Source of the DNA: JAWXCM01 sp034408745
GTDB lineage: Bacteria > Acidobacteriota > Terriglobia > Bryobacterales > Bryobacteraceae
DNA length: 23,012 bases
Assembly: GCA_034408745.1 (NCBI GenBank)
Contig: JAWXCM010000207.1
Coordinates: forward strand, 1 to 23,012
Direction: 5' to 3'
The notes below the pieces were generated by a model that was not told the DNA's origin, did not search any database, and worked only from the letters and a program-made list of their open reading frames with translations. Below are positions 1 to 9,097 of this stretch, piece by piece. Each line of letters starts with the position of its first letter. Position 1 is the first letter of the stretch. The position numbers and the translations under genes are program-made.

Positions 1-1
1 C

Positions 2-808
2 GATGGGGCGGGGGAGGTGGTGGAGGTGGGTGCGGGCGTCACGCGGGTGAAGCCGGGTGATCGCGTCATGGCCGCTTTCATGCAGAAGTGGGTAGACGGG
101 GAGCTGACGGAGGACGGAATGCGTTCGGCGCTGGGGGCCGGAGGCGAGGCGGTGGGCGCGGAGTATGTGGTGCTGGACCAGGAGGGGCTGGTGGTGCTGC
201 CCGTGTACCTGTCGTTTGAAGAGGCTGCGTCGCTGCCGTGCGCGGGTGTCACGGCATGGCACTCGCTGGTGAGCGAGGGGCATGTAAGGGCGGGGGAGAC
301 AGTGCTGACGCTCGGCACTGGTGGCGTGTCGATTTTCGCGGTGCAGTTCGCGAAGCTGATGGGTGCTCGGGTGATCGCGACGTCGAGCAAGGCGGACAAG
401 ATCGAGCGGCTGCAGGCGATGGGCGCCGACCAGACCATCAACTATGTGGAGCAGCCCGACTGGCATAAGATTGCCCGCGGCGTCGACCACGTGGTGGAGG
501 TTGGGGGGAAGGACACGCTGCCGAAGTCGCTGCGGGCGGTCCGGCCCGGTGGGTCGGTGTATGTGATTGGAGTGCTGAGCGGTCGGGGGGATCTCGATTT
601 CACGCCGGTGTTTATGCGGAATATCCGGCTGCAGGGGATCTTTGTGGGCTCGCGGGTAATGGCCGAGGATATGCTTCGGGCGATGGCGGCGCATGAGTTA
701 CGGCCGGTGATCGACCGGGTGTTCGAGCTTGGGGAGGCTCGGGAGGCGCTCCGTTATATGGAGAGCGGGGCGCATTTCGGCAAGATCGTGCTGCGGGACG
801 CGAGTTAG
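2..808 (+). CDS. MDR-family NAD(P)-dependent alcohol dehydrogenase / quinone oxidoreductase, 5' partial
   Basis: This is the C-terminal two thirds or more of a medium-chain dehydrogenase/reductase. The reading frame is open from the first bases and already encodes the family motif DGAGEVVEVGAG followed by VKPGDRV, so the true start lies before the window; the GTG at 17 is internal. The catalytic-domain remainder is followed by a Rossmann fold with the loop LGTGGVSIFAVQFAK, then ADQTINY and RPGGSVYVIG, all typical of MDR enzymes that reduce or oxidise small carbonyl or alcohol compounds with NAD(P)H. I see no cysteine-rich structural zinc loop. The substrate cannot be told. It lies 46 nt before a relic ECF41 sigma gene. 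Oxidoreductases are one of the three enzyme types (COE) typically linked to ECF41 factors, so it may be a former target of that regulator. Confidence 0.9.
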   Translation, partial: DGAGEVVEVGAGVTRVKPGDRVMAAFMQKWVDGELTEDGMRSALGAGGEAVGAEYVVLDQEGLVVLPVYLSFEEAASLPCAGVTAWHSLVSEGHVRAGETVLTLGTGGVSIFAVQFAKLMGARVIATSSKADKIERLQAMGADQTINYVEQPDWHKIARGVDHVVEVGGKDTLPKSLRAVRPGGSVYVIGVLSGRGDLDFTPVFMRNIRLQGIFVGSRVMAEDMLRAMAAHELRPVIDRVFELGEAREALRYMESGAHFGKIVLRDAS

Positions 809-815
809 TCGTCCG

Positions 816-842
816 CGTCACATCTGGTGGGGCTGTCCGGTC
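816..842 (+). promoter_or_regulatory. Relic ECF41-type promoter (CGTCACA-N16-GGTC)
   Basis: CGTCACA at 816-822 is followed after exactly 16 nt by GGTC at 839-842, and the sigma relic starts at 855. The published ECF41 consensus, as I recall it, is TGTCACA-N16-CGTC, so each half differs by one base. Spacing and position suit an autoregulated sigma gene. No similar motif is visible before the decarboxylase-like gene at 1432. Whether it is still used is unknown, since the adjacent sigma gene is broken. Confidence 0.5.
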
Positions 843-854
843 ATGCTGTGTGGA

Positions 855-1419
855 ATGGAACGAACGGACATGCTCGACCAAAACCGGCGATATCTCTTTG
901 GGCTTGCTTACCAGATGGTGGGCAGCGCGGCGGACGCGGAAGATCTGGTGCGGGACTGCTGGCTGCGCTGGCGGGGGCGCCGGATTCGGCAGAGCTGGCT
1001 GAATCGCTGACCACGGCGTTTCTGGTGCTGCTGGAGAGCTTGTCGCCGGTGGGCGCGCGGTGTTCCTGCTGTCCGAAGTGTTCGGTTACGACGCGGAGGA
1101 GGCGGGGCGCTTCGTCGACAAATCGGCGGCCAACGTGCGCCAGATTCTGCACCGGGCGCGGACGGCGGTCCAGTCGCGCCGGGATTGTGAACAAAGGTGC
1201 TCTGGACGGCATTCGCGCGGAGTGGACGTAGATCAACGGCCAGCCTGGCGTGACTGGCCGCGTGTCGGACACGGGCGAGGCACTCAGCACTATTTCCTTC
1301 GATATCGAGGACGGACTATTCGAAGCATTTACATCGTTTTTAATCCGGACAAGCTCCGGTTGAAAAAATTTACTCATACTCTCATTGGCTCGGCCGAGAA
1401 GGAACGCAGGACGCCGTAA
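855..1419 (+). pseudogene. ECF41-type (SigJ-like) RNA polymerase sigma factor, degraded by deletions and frameshifts
   Basis: Pieces of one sigma factor occur in the right order but in different frames. Region 2 (MERTDMLDQNRRYLFGLAYQ, then VGSAADAEDLVRDCWLRW) runs from 855 to about 990 and stops at 1010. The region 2-4 linker (PDSAELAESLTTAFLVLLES) is in a second frame at about 971-1057. Region 4 (VFLLSEVFGYDAEEAGRFV, AANVRQILHRARTAV) is in a third frame at 1060-1185. The C-terminal SnoaL-like extension appears as INGQPG and STISFDIEDG back in the second frame, directly after a TAG at 1229-1231. It then moves to the third frame with IYIVFNPDKLR, ending at 1419. NPDKL is a hallmark of the ECF41 extension. 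The WLPEP segment between regions 2 and 4 and the DGGGK part of the extension are missing, so at least two internal deletions accompany three or more frame changes. No functional sigma factor can be made. Confidence 0.85.
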
Positions 1420-1431
1420 TCGGCGTTCCGC

Positions 1432-1836
1432 ATGTGGCCGAGCACACGCGAGATTGCGGATTACCATCACGCACTCCCGCCCGAGGTTTATTACGTTGCA
1501 AAGATCGCGGCGTACCGGATGGAGGACTGTGGCTCCTGCCTGCGGATTGTCACGCATATGGCGCGGAAGAACGGCGTGCCGGCAAGCATTGTGCGGGCCG
1601 CGCTGGAAGGAGAGGTCCACTTGTTACCGGAGGAACTGCAGGCAGTGTATGGCTTCGCGCAGAAGCAGGGAGAACGGGTCGACGACCCCAGCATTCGCGC
1701 GTGGCTGAGGGAAAAGTATGGGGATCAGGGTGTGATCGAGATGGTGATGGGAATCGCGAGTGCGCGGTCATTTCCGGCGTTCAAGCGGGCGCTGGGATTT
1801 GCGAAGCGTGCATCGGAGGTCAACGTTGAGGTTTGA
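1432..1836 (+). CDS. Carboxymuconolactone decarboxylase / AhpD-like protein, probably N-terminally shortened
   Basis: This 134-residue alpha-helical protein carries the AhpD/CMD-type redox motif in MEDCGSCLRIVTHMARKNGV (CxxC with a histidine a few residues on). It then has PEELQAVYGFAQ and the closing segment VIEMVMGIASARSFPAFKRA. Members of this family act as small peroxide-reducing or decarboxylating enzymes; the true substrate here is unknown. As I recall the family, about 35-40 residues usually precede the ALPPEVYYVAKIAA segment, and here only about 14 do. The frame is closed by TAA at 1417-1419, which is the end of the sigma relic. The loss may therefore have come with the decay of that gene. 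CMD-like genes are the classic partner of ECF41 sigma factors, which explains the neighbourhood. The ATG at 1432 is the first start after the stop; no clear ribosome binding site is seen. Confidence 0.75.
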   Translation: MWPSTREIADYHHALPPEVYYVAKIAAYRMEDCGSCLRIVTHMARKNGVPASIVRAALEGEVHLLPEELQAVYGFAQKQGERVDDPSIRAWLREKYGDQGVIEMVMGIASARSFPAFKRALGFAKRASEVNVEV

Positions 1837-1843
1837 TTCGTCG

Positions 1844-1849
1844 TAGAAT
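1844..1849 (+). promoter_or_regulatory. -10 element (TAGAAT) for the DUF3500 gene, leaderless type
   Basis: TAGAAT ends 7 nt before the ATG at 1857, so transcription would begin at or next to the start codon. There is no Shine-Dalgarno sequence, and no convincing -35 is seen. The same arrangement recurs at other gene starts in the window. Confidence 0.4.
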
Positions 1850-1856
1850 CTGACGC

Positions 1857-3107
1857 ATGTGCCTTAACTCTCACGTCAAGCAAGCGCACGCGTCGCGGCT
1901 GTCGCGCCGCGGACTTCTTTCCACAGTGATTCCCGCGGGCATGTTCGCCGCGGGGGCGGCGGCTCAGCAACCGGCGCAGACCCCCGCGGCCATGATGGAG
2001 CGCTTCCGCCAGATGTCGAAAGATGCGGAAGCGAAGGGTCTCGCTCAGGCTTTCAAGGGCTTGACTACAAATGGCACCGTCGAACCGGACCTGTTTGCGG
2101 TGAAGAAGACCGGGGTGTCGACGGCTGGCGTGCGGAGTGCGGCGGAGCGGTTTGTGGAGTCTCTGAATCCGGCGCAGCGGTCGCGGGCGATGTTCACGGT
2201 GGATGATCCGGAGTGGCGTAAGTGGATGAACCAGCACTTCTACCGACGCCAGGGAGTGGGCTTCGATGAAATGGACGGTCGCCAGCGCGATGCCGCGTTT
2301 GCGCTGGTGCGTTCGGGGCTGAGTGCCCGGGGTTTCGATCTGGCGCGCAACATCATGCGTCTGAACGAGACGCTGGCGGAGCTGACCAACGATCACGTTG
2401 GCCTCGGCGAGTGGCTGTACTACATCACGATCATGGGCAAGCCCTCGGCGACCGAGCCCTGGGGCTGGCAGCTGGACGGGCATCACTGCATCGTTAACTA
2501 TTTCGTGCTCGGTGACCAGGTGGTGATGACGCCGCACTTCTTTGGCTCGGAGCCGGTGAAAGCGACCTCGGGGAAATACAAGGGCACGACGATCCTGCAG
2601 GAGGAGCAGAATCGGGGACTGGAGATGCTGACAACGCTCGGGGAACCGCTTCGGAAGAAGGCGGTGCTGGAGTTTTCGAAGACGGGTAATAACAACCTGA
2701 CGGAGGCGTTCAAGGACAACGTGGTGCTCGATTATGCGGGCGCCCGGGTTGCGGATATGGCCGCGGCGGAGAAGAAGCGGCTGGTGGAACTGGTGGACCT
2801 GTATGTCGCGAACATGGACGAAGGGCACGCCAGGGTCAAGATGGACGAGGTCCGGAAGCACCTCGACCGGACGGCGTTTGCCTGGATCGGCGCGTCAGAC
2901 GCGGAGAGCGTGTTTTACTACCGGATCCACAGTCCGGTGATTTTGATCGAGTTTGACCATCAGACTCCGGCGAATCTGCGGAACCTGCCTGGCGCGAAGC
3001 GCACTCCTGACCGGGAGCATATCCACTGCGTCGTTCGTACGCCGAATGGGAATGATTATGGGAAGGATCTGCTGCGGCAGCATTACCTGTCACACAAGCA
3101 CGCTTAG
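1857..3107 (+). CDS. DUF3500 family protein, Tat-exported
   Basis: This 416-residue protein belongs, by motif recognition, to DUF3500, a family of unknown function. Characteristic segments are DLFAVKKTGVSTAGV, DDPEWRKWMNQHFY, LSARGFDLARNIMRLNETLA, EPWGWQLDGHHCIVNYFV, GDQVVMTPHFFGSEPV, LQEEQNRGLEM and the closing TPNGNDYGKDLLRQHYLSH. Many conserved histidines and acidic residues suggest metal binding or hydrolysis, but no activity can be assigned. The N-terminus has a twin-arginine motif (SRRGLLS at residues 16-22), a hydrophobic stretch and AAA before QQP, so export by Tat is likely. The ATG at 1857 gives a sensible signal peptide and sits 7 nt after TAGAAT. Its 3' end overlaps the convergent Uma2 gene by 4 nt. 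A remnant of a DUF3500-like 3' end also appears inside the Uma2 array at 3988-4001. Confidence 0.85.
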   Translation: MCLNSHVKQAHASRLSRRGLLSTVIPAGMFAAGAAAQQPAQTPAAMMERFRQMSKDAEAKGLAQAFKGLTTNGTVEPDLFAVKKTGVSTAGVRSAAERFVESLNPAQRSRAMFTVDDPEWRKWMNQHFYRRQGVGFDEMDGRQRDAAFALVRSGLSARGFDLARNIMRLNETLAELTNDHVGLGEWLYYITIMGKPSATEPWGWQLDGHHCIVNYFVLGDQVVMTPHFFGSEPVKATSGKYKGTTILQEEQNRGLEMLTTLGEPLRKKAVLEFSKTGNNNLTEAFKDNVVLDYAGARVADMAAAEKKRLVELVDLYVANMDEGHARVKMDEVRKHLDRTAFAWIGASDAESVFYYRIHSPVILIEFDHQTPANLRNLPGAKRTPDREHIHCVVRTPNGNDYGKDLLRQHYLSHKHA

Positions 3108-3652
3108 TCAGTCGCGCGTTCGAGCCGTAACTCTTCGAAGATGGCATCGGCATCGAACGGGATCGAAGCACCGGTTGGCAGGGTCAGTTCCGTTTTGTGG
3201 AATTGCACCAAAAGTTGCCCCTCTAATCGGTAAGCGGCGTAGCGCTCCGGATCCATGAGCAGGGCATTGGGTACGCCGCGTTCCCGATACTCAACGAAGC
3301 GCTTCTGCATGTCGGCATGAGTATCATCGGGCGAGAGGATCTCTATGATTACCCAGGGCACCACTTCGACCAGCTTGTCTGTCGGCGAGAGTCGCGGGCA
3401 CAACTGGATATCGGGCAATCTGTAGCGCCGGCGATCTTTGACGACCGTCCGGGCCTCGGACAGCACGTTGCAGTTGTACTGTCTACGGACGGCATAGAAG
3501 AAAGCTCCAAGTATTATCTGCAGCAACGCATGGGAGACTGTTGGCAATGGACGTTCCACAAGCAGGCCGTCGACATATTCCTTGTCAGGGTGCCAGCTCG
3601 AGTTGAGGTACTCGTCCACGGACATCAGTGGAAGGACGGGTGCGCTCGCCAT
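3104..3652 (-). CDS. Uma2 family endonuclease-like protein (copy 1)
   Basis: This 182-residue protein has the Uma2/DUF820 fold signature, a PD-(D/E)XK nuclease relative. It opens with SVDEYLNSSWHPDKEYVDG and continues with EARTVVKDRRRYRLPDIQLC (Asp81) and VPWVIIEILSPDD (Glu104). The KRFVEYRERGV helix and LLMDPERYAAYRL follow. The lysine usual four residues before the conserved tyrosine is Arg118 here, with Lys117 beside it. Cellular function of the family is not established. It is the last of three tandem copies downstream of an MFS gene. Its first 33 residues nearly match copy 3, whereas the rest is strongly diverged. TAAGCT lies 6 nt before the ATG. Confidence 0.85.
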   Translation of the reverse strand: MASAPVLPLMSVDEYLNSSWHPDKEYVDGLLVERPLPTVSHALLQIILGAFFYAVRRQYNCNVLSEARTVVKDRRRYRLPDIQLCPRLSPTDKLVEVVPWVIIEILSPDDTHADMQKRFVEYRERGVPNALLMDPERYAAYRLEGQLLVQFHKTELTLPTGASIPFDADAIFEELRLERATD

Positions 3653-3678
3653 ACGTTCAGCTTACTCCTGCCGCGTAG

Positions 3679-3959
3679 TTAGTCGCGTTCTCGCTCGCTT
3701 CGTAGCTGGGCGAAGATCGCGGTTGCATCGAAGGGAAGAACCGTCGCGTCGGGCAGCGGAATTTCGGTAGTTTCAAACTGGAGCGGGGATCCGTTTGTAA
3801 ATCGGTGTGCGAGGCAGCCCTCCGGGTCCATCATGAATGGGAAATTGTTGGCACCATGCGGTCGACCAGCATCCCGTCGACATACTCTTTGTCCGGGTGC
3901 CAGCTCGAGTTGAGGTACTCGTCCACGGACATCGGTGGAAGGACGGGCGCGCTCGCCAT
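3679..3959 (-). pseudogene. Uma2 family gene, copy 2, internally deleted
   Basis: The 5' end (MASAPVLPPMSVDEYLNSSW, then HPDKEYVDGMLVDRMVPTIS) is almost identical to copy 3. After about 41 codons it jumps, in another frame, to the 3' end of the family: FMMDPEGCLAHRFTNG, LPFDATAIFAQLRSERERD and TAA at 3679-3681. About 270 bp containing the catalytic PD and (D/E)xK region are missing, and the N-terminal frame ends at TGA two codons after the join. The join lies at roughly 3835-3850, in a TTCCCATTC tract that resembles the CCTCATGCC region of copy 3. The product would be a 42-residue stub, so the copy is dead. The upstream TAAGCT element is retained. Confidence 0.8.
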
Positions 3960-4001
3960 ACGTTCAGCTTACTCCTGCCGGACGGGTACAAGCACGCGTA
4001 G

Positions 4002-4547
4002 TTAGTCGCGTTCTCGCTCATAGCGAAGCTTCTCAAACAGCGCGTCGATATCGAATGGGATAGTTCCGCCTGGGACTGCGATCTCTGTGGCACTGGTGCG
4101 AAGCAGCGACATGCCTTTGAACCTGTGCGCCGTGTAATTCTCCGGGTCCAGCAAGAAGATCTCGGTCACCCCAAAGGCTGCGTAGTCACGGAACCGTTCG
4201 AGTGTTTCCGTGATCCGGTCCTCGGGCGAGACAATCTCCATGACAGCAAGCGGGACTACATCGACAATTCTGCCCTTCGGCAGGGGCCGCGGACAGAATA
4301 GAACGTCCGGAATTCTGTATCGCGCCCGCTCGACCACCTGAGTCCGGGCTTCCGGTACTGCGACGAACCGGTACGGCTCCTCGAACTGTTCAAACAGACG
4401 AATCAGCAGACGTTGCAGCAGGGCATGAGGGAATGTCGGCACAATGCGATCCACCAGCATCCCGTCGACATACTCTTTGTCCGGGTGCCAGCTCGAGTTG
4501 AGGTACTCGTCCACAGATACCAGTGGAAGGACGGGTGCGCTCGCCAT
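4002..4547 (-). CDS. Uma2 family endonuclease-like protein (copy 3)
   Basis: This 181-residue Uma2/DUF820 protein has SVDEYLNSSWHPDKEYVDG, PEARTQVVERARYRIPDVLF (Asp81), VPLAVMEIVSPED (Glu104), GVTEIFLLDPENYTAHRF and the C-terminal FEKLRYERERD. The lysine position is Arg118 and no neighbouring lysine is present, so nuclease activity is uncertain. It starts 9 nt after the stop codon of the MFS transporter, so cotranscription is likely. However, TAAGCT (4554-4559, minus strand), whose TAA is the MFS stop, lies 6 nt before the ATG and could drive it alone. This copy, next to the MFS gene, is probably closest to the ancestral arrangement. Confidence 0.85.
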   Translation of the reverse strand: MASAPVLPLVSVDEYLNSSWHPDKEYVDGMLVDRIVPTFPHALLQRLLIRLFEQFEEPYRFVAVPEARTQVVERARYRIPDVLFCPRPLPKGRIVDVVPLAVMEIVSPEDRITETLERFRDYAAFGVTEIFLLDPENYTAHRFKGMSLLRTSATEIAVPGGTIPFDIDALFEKLRYERERD

Positions 4548-4556
4548 AGCTTCAGC

Positions 4557-5900
<1,344 letters not shown>

Positions 5901-5908
5901 GGAAGCTA

Positions 5909-5914
5909 AGTTTA
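5909..5914 (-). promoter_or_regulatory. -10 element (TAAACT) for the MFS gene, leaderless type
   Basis: On the minus strand TAAACT is separated from the ATG at 5900 by 8 nt (TAGCTTCC). There is no ribosome binding site. It follows the same geometry as 1844-1849, 14862-14867 and 15081-15086. Confidence 0.4.
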
Positions 5915-5957
5915 CCCGACGCTAACCTTTCACGTGTATGCCCCGTCGTAACACCCA

Positions 5958-8900
5958 ATGGGAGTTTCGCGTTTGCGCTACTTAGTTCTGTTCGCCGCCA
6001 TTGTCTTGTCGGCCTTTGCTCAAACCACCAGCAACCTGACTGGCGTGGTCCGCGACGCCTCCGGAGCGGTGGTCTCCGGAGCCGCCGTTAAGGCGAAGCA
6101 TGTCGATACGGGCCTCACCCGTTCGACCGCCACAGATGGCTCCGGTCGTTTTCTGTTCGGCGTGCTCCCTGCCGGTGCGTGGGAACTGCGGGTGGAGGCC
6201 AAAGGATTTCGCCCGCTGATCCGCAAAGGCGTCCAGCTCACTGTGGGTGAGACGGCGAGTCTTGAGGCGTCGCTTGAAGTCGGAAGCCAGGACCAGGAGG
6301 TCACAGTTTCGGCGCAGGCGTCGGCGGTGAATGTCTCGACTTCCGAACTCAGTTATCTGGTCAGTTCCAACGCGATTCGCGAGCTCCCACTCAACGGACG
6401 TAACTGGACCGACCTCAGCCTGCTGCAGCCGGGCGTGGTTGCATTTCCGCACCGCGACGGCGGATCGGCTCCGGCGCATGGGCTGGGCATGAGCATCAAT
6501 GGCCAGGACGTGCGCGCCAACACCTACCTATTGGACGGCACGCCGATGAACGACTTTACGAACGGCCCGGCGGGCAGTGTTGCCGGTACCGCGCTCGGCA
6601 TGGACACCATCCGCGAGTTTCGCGTCGAGACCAATGCCTACAGCGCCGAGTTCGGCCGCACCTACGGCGGCCAGATCAACGTGCTGACGAAGAGCGGGTC
6701 CAACGACTTCCACGGTTCGGTGTTCCATTACCTGCGGAACGACAACTTCGATGCGCGCAACTTCTTTGACCCGGCGAAGCGCCCGGAGTTCCGGCGCAAC
6801 CAGTTCGGCGGCACGGTGGGTGGACCCATCCGGCGCGACCGCACGTTTTTCTTCGCCGGATTCGAAGGCTTGCGGGAACAGCTGGGGCGAACCATTCGCT
6901 CGGCCGTCCCGGATGTCGCCACTCGCGCGGGCACGGTCGACCCGGTGATCCGGCCCTACCTGAATGAGATCCCGCTGCCTAACGGCCCGGCGATAGGCGG
7001 TGGGCTGGCCACGTACATCTTCCCGTTCAGCCAGAACCTGACGCAGAACTTCGGACAGGGCCGCATCGACCATACGTTCAACGAGAAGCTGCAGGCGTTT
7101 GGCCGTTACACCCACGACGTCGCCGACCAGGTGCTGCCGACCGACTTTCCGCAGTTCCCGCGCACGTTTCTCTCGCGCAGCCACTTCTCGACGGCCGAGC
7201 TTCGCCAGGTGTATTCGCCGACGTTGCTGAACACCACGCGATTCAGCTTTGCGCGCACGCGGCTGGGGCAGGAAGTGGAGGCGAACACCACGCAAACGCT
7301 CTCGCCGTTTATCCCCGGACGCACGATTATGGGGGACATCGACATCGGCGGCATGCCGCGCTTCGGCCCGCAAAGCTCGGTGAACCTCCGCCTGACCCAG
7401 AATGTGTTCGGCGTCGAGAACGGGGCCTCCTGGCAGCGTGGCCGGCATCTGCTCAAGTTTGGCGGGCTGGCGGAACGGTACCAGCTCAACATGATCAACC
7501 CGACGTTCGGGCTGGGCATCTTTACGTTTAACGATCTGCCTTCGTTTCTGGCGAACCGGCCCGCGCGCTTCATTGGACTGGCTCCGAACGGCGCGCTGGA
7601 CCGCTACTGGCGCTTCACGCTGATGGGTTTGTATGTGCAGGACGACTTCAAAGTCGGCTCGCGGCTGACGGTCAACGCCGGTATGCGGTGGGAGGCCACC
7701 ACGATGCCAAGCGACATCTACGGCCGCGATTCGGCGCTCCCGAACCTCAGCGACCCGGCGCCCACCACGGGCCGCCTGTTTAAGGACACCCCGAAGGCGA
7801 ACTTCTCTCCGCGCGTGGGTTTTGCGTGGGATGTGTTCGGCACCGGGCGCACGGCGATCCGGGCCGGCTACGGTCTGTTTTACAACGTCAACAACCAGCA
7901 GCACCTCATTGTGACGGTCACCAATCCGCCCGCCACTCCGCGACTGGTTATCGCCAACCCGACCTTCCCTGTGCCGCCCTTTGAGCGCGGCGTGGGCAAC
8001 TCCATCCGCCCGATGCAGTGGGACATCCAGAACCCGAAGCTGCATGTGTTCAACTTCAACATTCAGCAGCAGCTGCCGCTGGACGTTGTGGCGACCATCG
8101 GTTACGCCGGCACGCGCGGGTCGCACCTGTGGCGTTCCTGGGACGTGAACACGGCGAAGCATCAGGTGCAGCCGGACGGGTCGATTTTCTTCCCGGTGGG
8201 TTCCCCCCGCCAGAACACGGCGTACTCGACGGTGGAGGCCAAGACCAGCGATGGCGAGTCCTGGTACAACGCGCTGATCTTCGAGCTGCGTAAGCGTTTC
8301 GCCAACGGGCTCAGCCTGCAGTCGTCTTATACGTTCGCGCGGAATATCGACACCACGCAGGGCTCGGTGTTCTTCAGCGACGCGACCAACGCGACCACAT
8401 CGGCCATGCCGGAATTCCCGGGCTTCCAGTACAACAAGGGGCTCGCCGATTTCCATGCGAAGCACAACTGGGTGATGAACGTGCTGTATGAGCTTCCGTT
8501 TGGCAAGTCGCTGACCGGACCGGCGGGAGTGCTGTTCAAGGGCTGGCAGGTGGCTACGATCGTGAATGTGCGGTCGGGCAGTCCGCTGACGCCGTTTGTT
8601 CGGGCCAACCGGTCGCGCTCGCAGTGGGCTCCGTCAATCGGTGCGGGGATCGGTAACGACCGTCCGAGCATGGCTGCGGGGCGCACGTATGAGAGCGCTG
8701 TCCTGGGCGGCCCGGACCGCTACTTCGACCCGACGGCGTTCCGTCTGCAGCCCGCGGGCTATCTGGGCGACGTGGGGCGCAACACCTTCATCGGGCCGAA
8801 TCTTCGCACCGTGGATGTGTCGCTGGCGAAGAACTTCCGCTTCGGTGAGCGGATCAACCTGCAGTTTCGCTCCGAGGCATTTAACCTGCTGAACCGTGCC

Positions 8901-9035
8901 AACTTCGGGCCTCCGAACCTGATCGCTTTTGCCGGTACGGTGGACACTGAACCGGCGACGGCCACGTTTGGACAGATCCGCTCGACGGTCACTTCGGCTC
9001 GTCAAATTCAGCTTGGGCTGCGGCTTTCGTTTTGA
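5958..9035 (+). CDS. Oar-like TonB-dependent receptor with N-terminal carboxypeptidase-like regulatory domain
   Basis: This 1025-residue outer-membrane protein has a Sec signal peptide (about residues 1-21, ending AFA before QTTSN). A CarboxypepD_reg-like beta domain follows at about 25-108: LTGVVRDASGAVVSGAAV, TDGSGRFLFGVLPAG, LRVEAKGF. A plug domain at about 120-250 includes IRELPLNGRNWTDLSLLQPG and SAEFGRTYGGQINVLTKSG. The rest is a long beta-barrel with repeated aromatic strands, such as FFAGFEGLREQ and VQDDFKVGSRLTVNAGMRWE, ending in the terminal-phenylalanine strand IQLGLRLSF. These proteins are very abundant in Acidobacteria and are thought to bind large glycans or peptides at the surface; the ligand is unknown. 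No SusD-like partner is present, as is usual for this group. TypA follows after 62 nt and may be transcribed with it. Confidence 0.93.
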   Translation: MGVSRLRYLVLFAAIVLSAFAQTTSNLTGVVRDASGAVVSGAAVKAKHVDTGLTRSTATDGSGRFLFGVLPAGAWELRVEAKGFRPLIRKGVQLTVGETASLEASLEVGSQDQEVTVSAQASAVNVSTSELSYLVSSNAIRELPLNGRNWTDLSLLQPGVVAFPHRDGGSAPAHGLGMSINGQDVRANTYLLDGTPMNDFTNGPAGSVAGTALGMDTIREFRVETNAYSAEFGRTYGGQINVLTKSGSNDFHGSVFHYLRNDNFDARNFFDPAKRPEFRRNQFGGTVGGPIRRDRTFFFAGFEGLREQLGRTIRSAVPDVATRAGTVDPVIRPYLNEIPLPNGPAIGGGLATYIFPFSQNLTQNFGQGRIDHTFNEKLQAFGRYTHDVADQVLPTDFPQFPRTFLSRSHFSTAELRQVYSPTLLNTTRFSFARTRLGQEVEANTTQTLSPFIPGRTIMGDIDIGGMPRFGPQSSVNLRLTQNVFGVENGASWQRGRHLLKFGGLAERYQLNMINPTFGLGIFTFNDLPSFLANRPARFIGLAPNGALDRYWRFTLMGLYVQDDFKVGSRLTVNAGMRWEATTMPSDIYGRDSALPNLSDPAPTTGRLFKDTPKANFSPRVGFAWDVFGTGRTAIRAGYGLFYNVNNQQHLIVTVTNPPATPRLVIANPTFPVPPFERGVGNSIRPMQWDIQNPKLHVFNFNIQQQLPLDVVATIGYAGTRGSHLWRSWDVNTAKHQVQPDGSIFFPVGSPRQNTAYSTVEAKTSDGESWYNALIFELRKRFANGLSLQSSYTFARNIDTTQGSVFFSDATNATTSAMPEFPGFQYNKGLADFHAKHNWVMNVLYELPFGKSLTGPAGVLFKGWQVATIVNVRSGSPLTPFVRANRSRSQWAPSIGAGIGNDRPSMAAGRTYESAVLGGPDRYFDPTAFRLQPAGYLGDVGRNTFIGPNLRTVDVSLAKNFRFGERINLQFRSEAFNLLNRANFGPPNLIAFAGTVDTEPATATFGQIRSTVTSARQIQLGLRLSF

Positions 9036-9038
9036 AAA

Positions 9039-9065
9039 CTGCGCGGCGCGGCTGAAATCGCGCAG
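9039..9065 (+). terminator. Possible hairpin after the TonB receptor gene
   Basis: CTGCGCG (9039-9045) and CGCGCAG (9059-9065) form a 7-bp stem with a 13-nt loop just after the stop codon. No T-run follows, so it may attenuate transcription or protect a 3' end rather than terminate. Confidence 0.25.
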
Positions 9066-9097
9066 CCCGGGTGAGGGCACGTGAGAACATTGAGTAA

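Noticed and set aside
841..1620. 259-codon minus-strand frame across the sigma relic
   Set aside because: No recognisable domain; its presence reflects GC-rich antisense, and the plus strand holds ordered sigma factor fragments.
6528..8465. Long 645-codon minus-strand frame inside the TonB receptor
   Set aside because: It has an arginine-rich, domain-free sequence typical of the antisense of a GC-rich gene, and the plus strand has a clear receptor.
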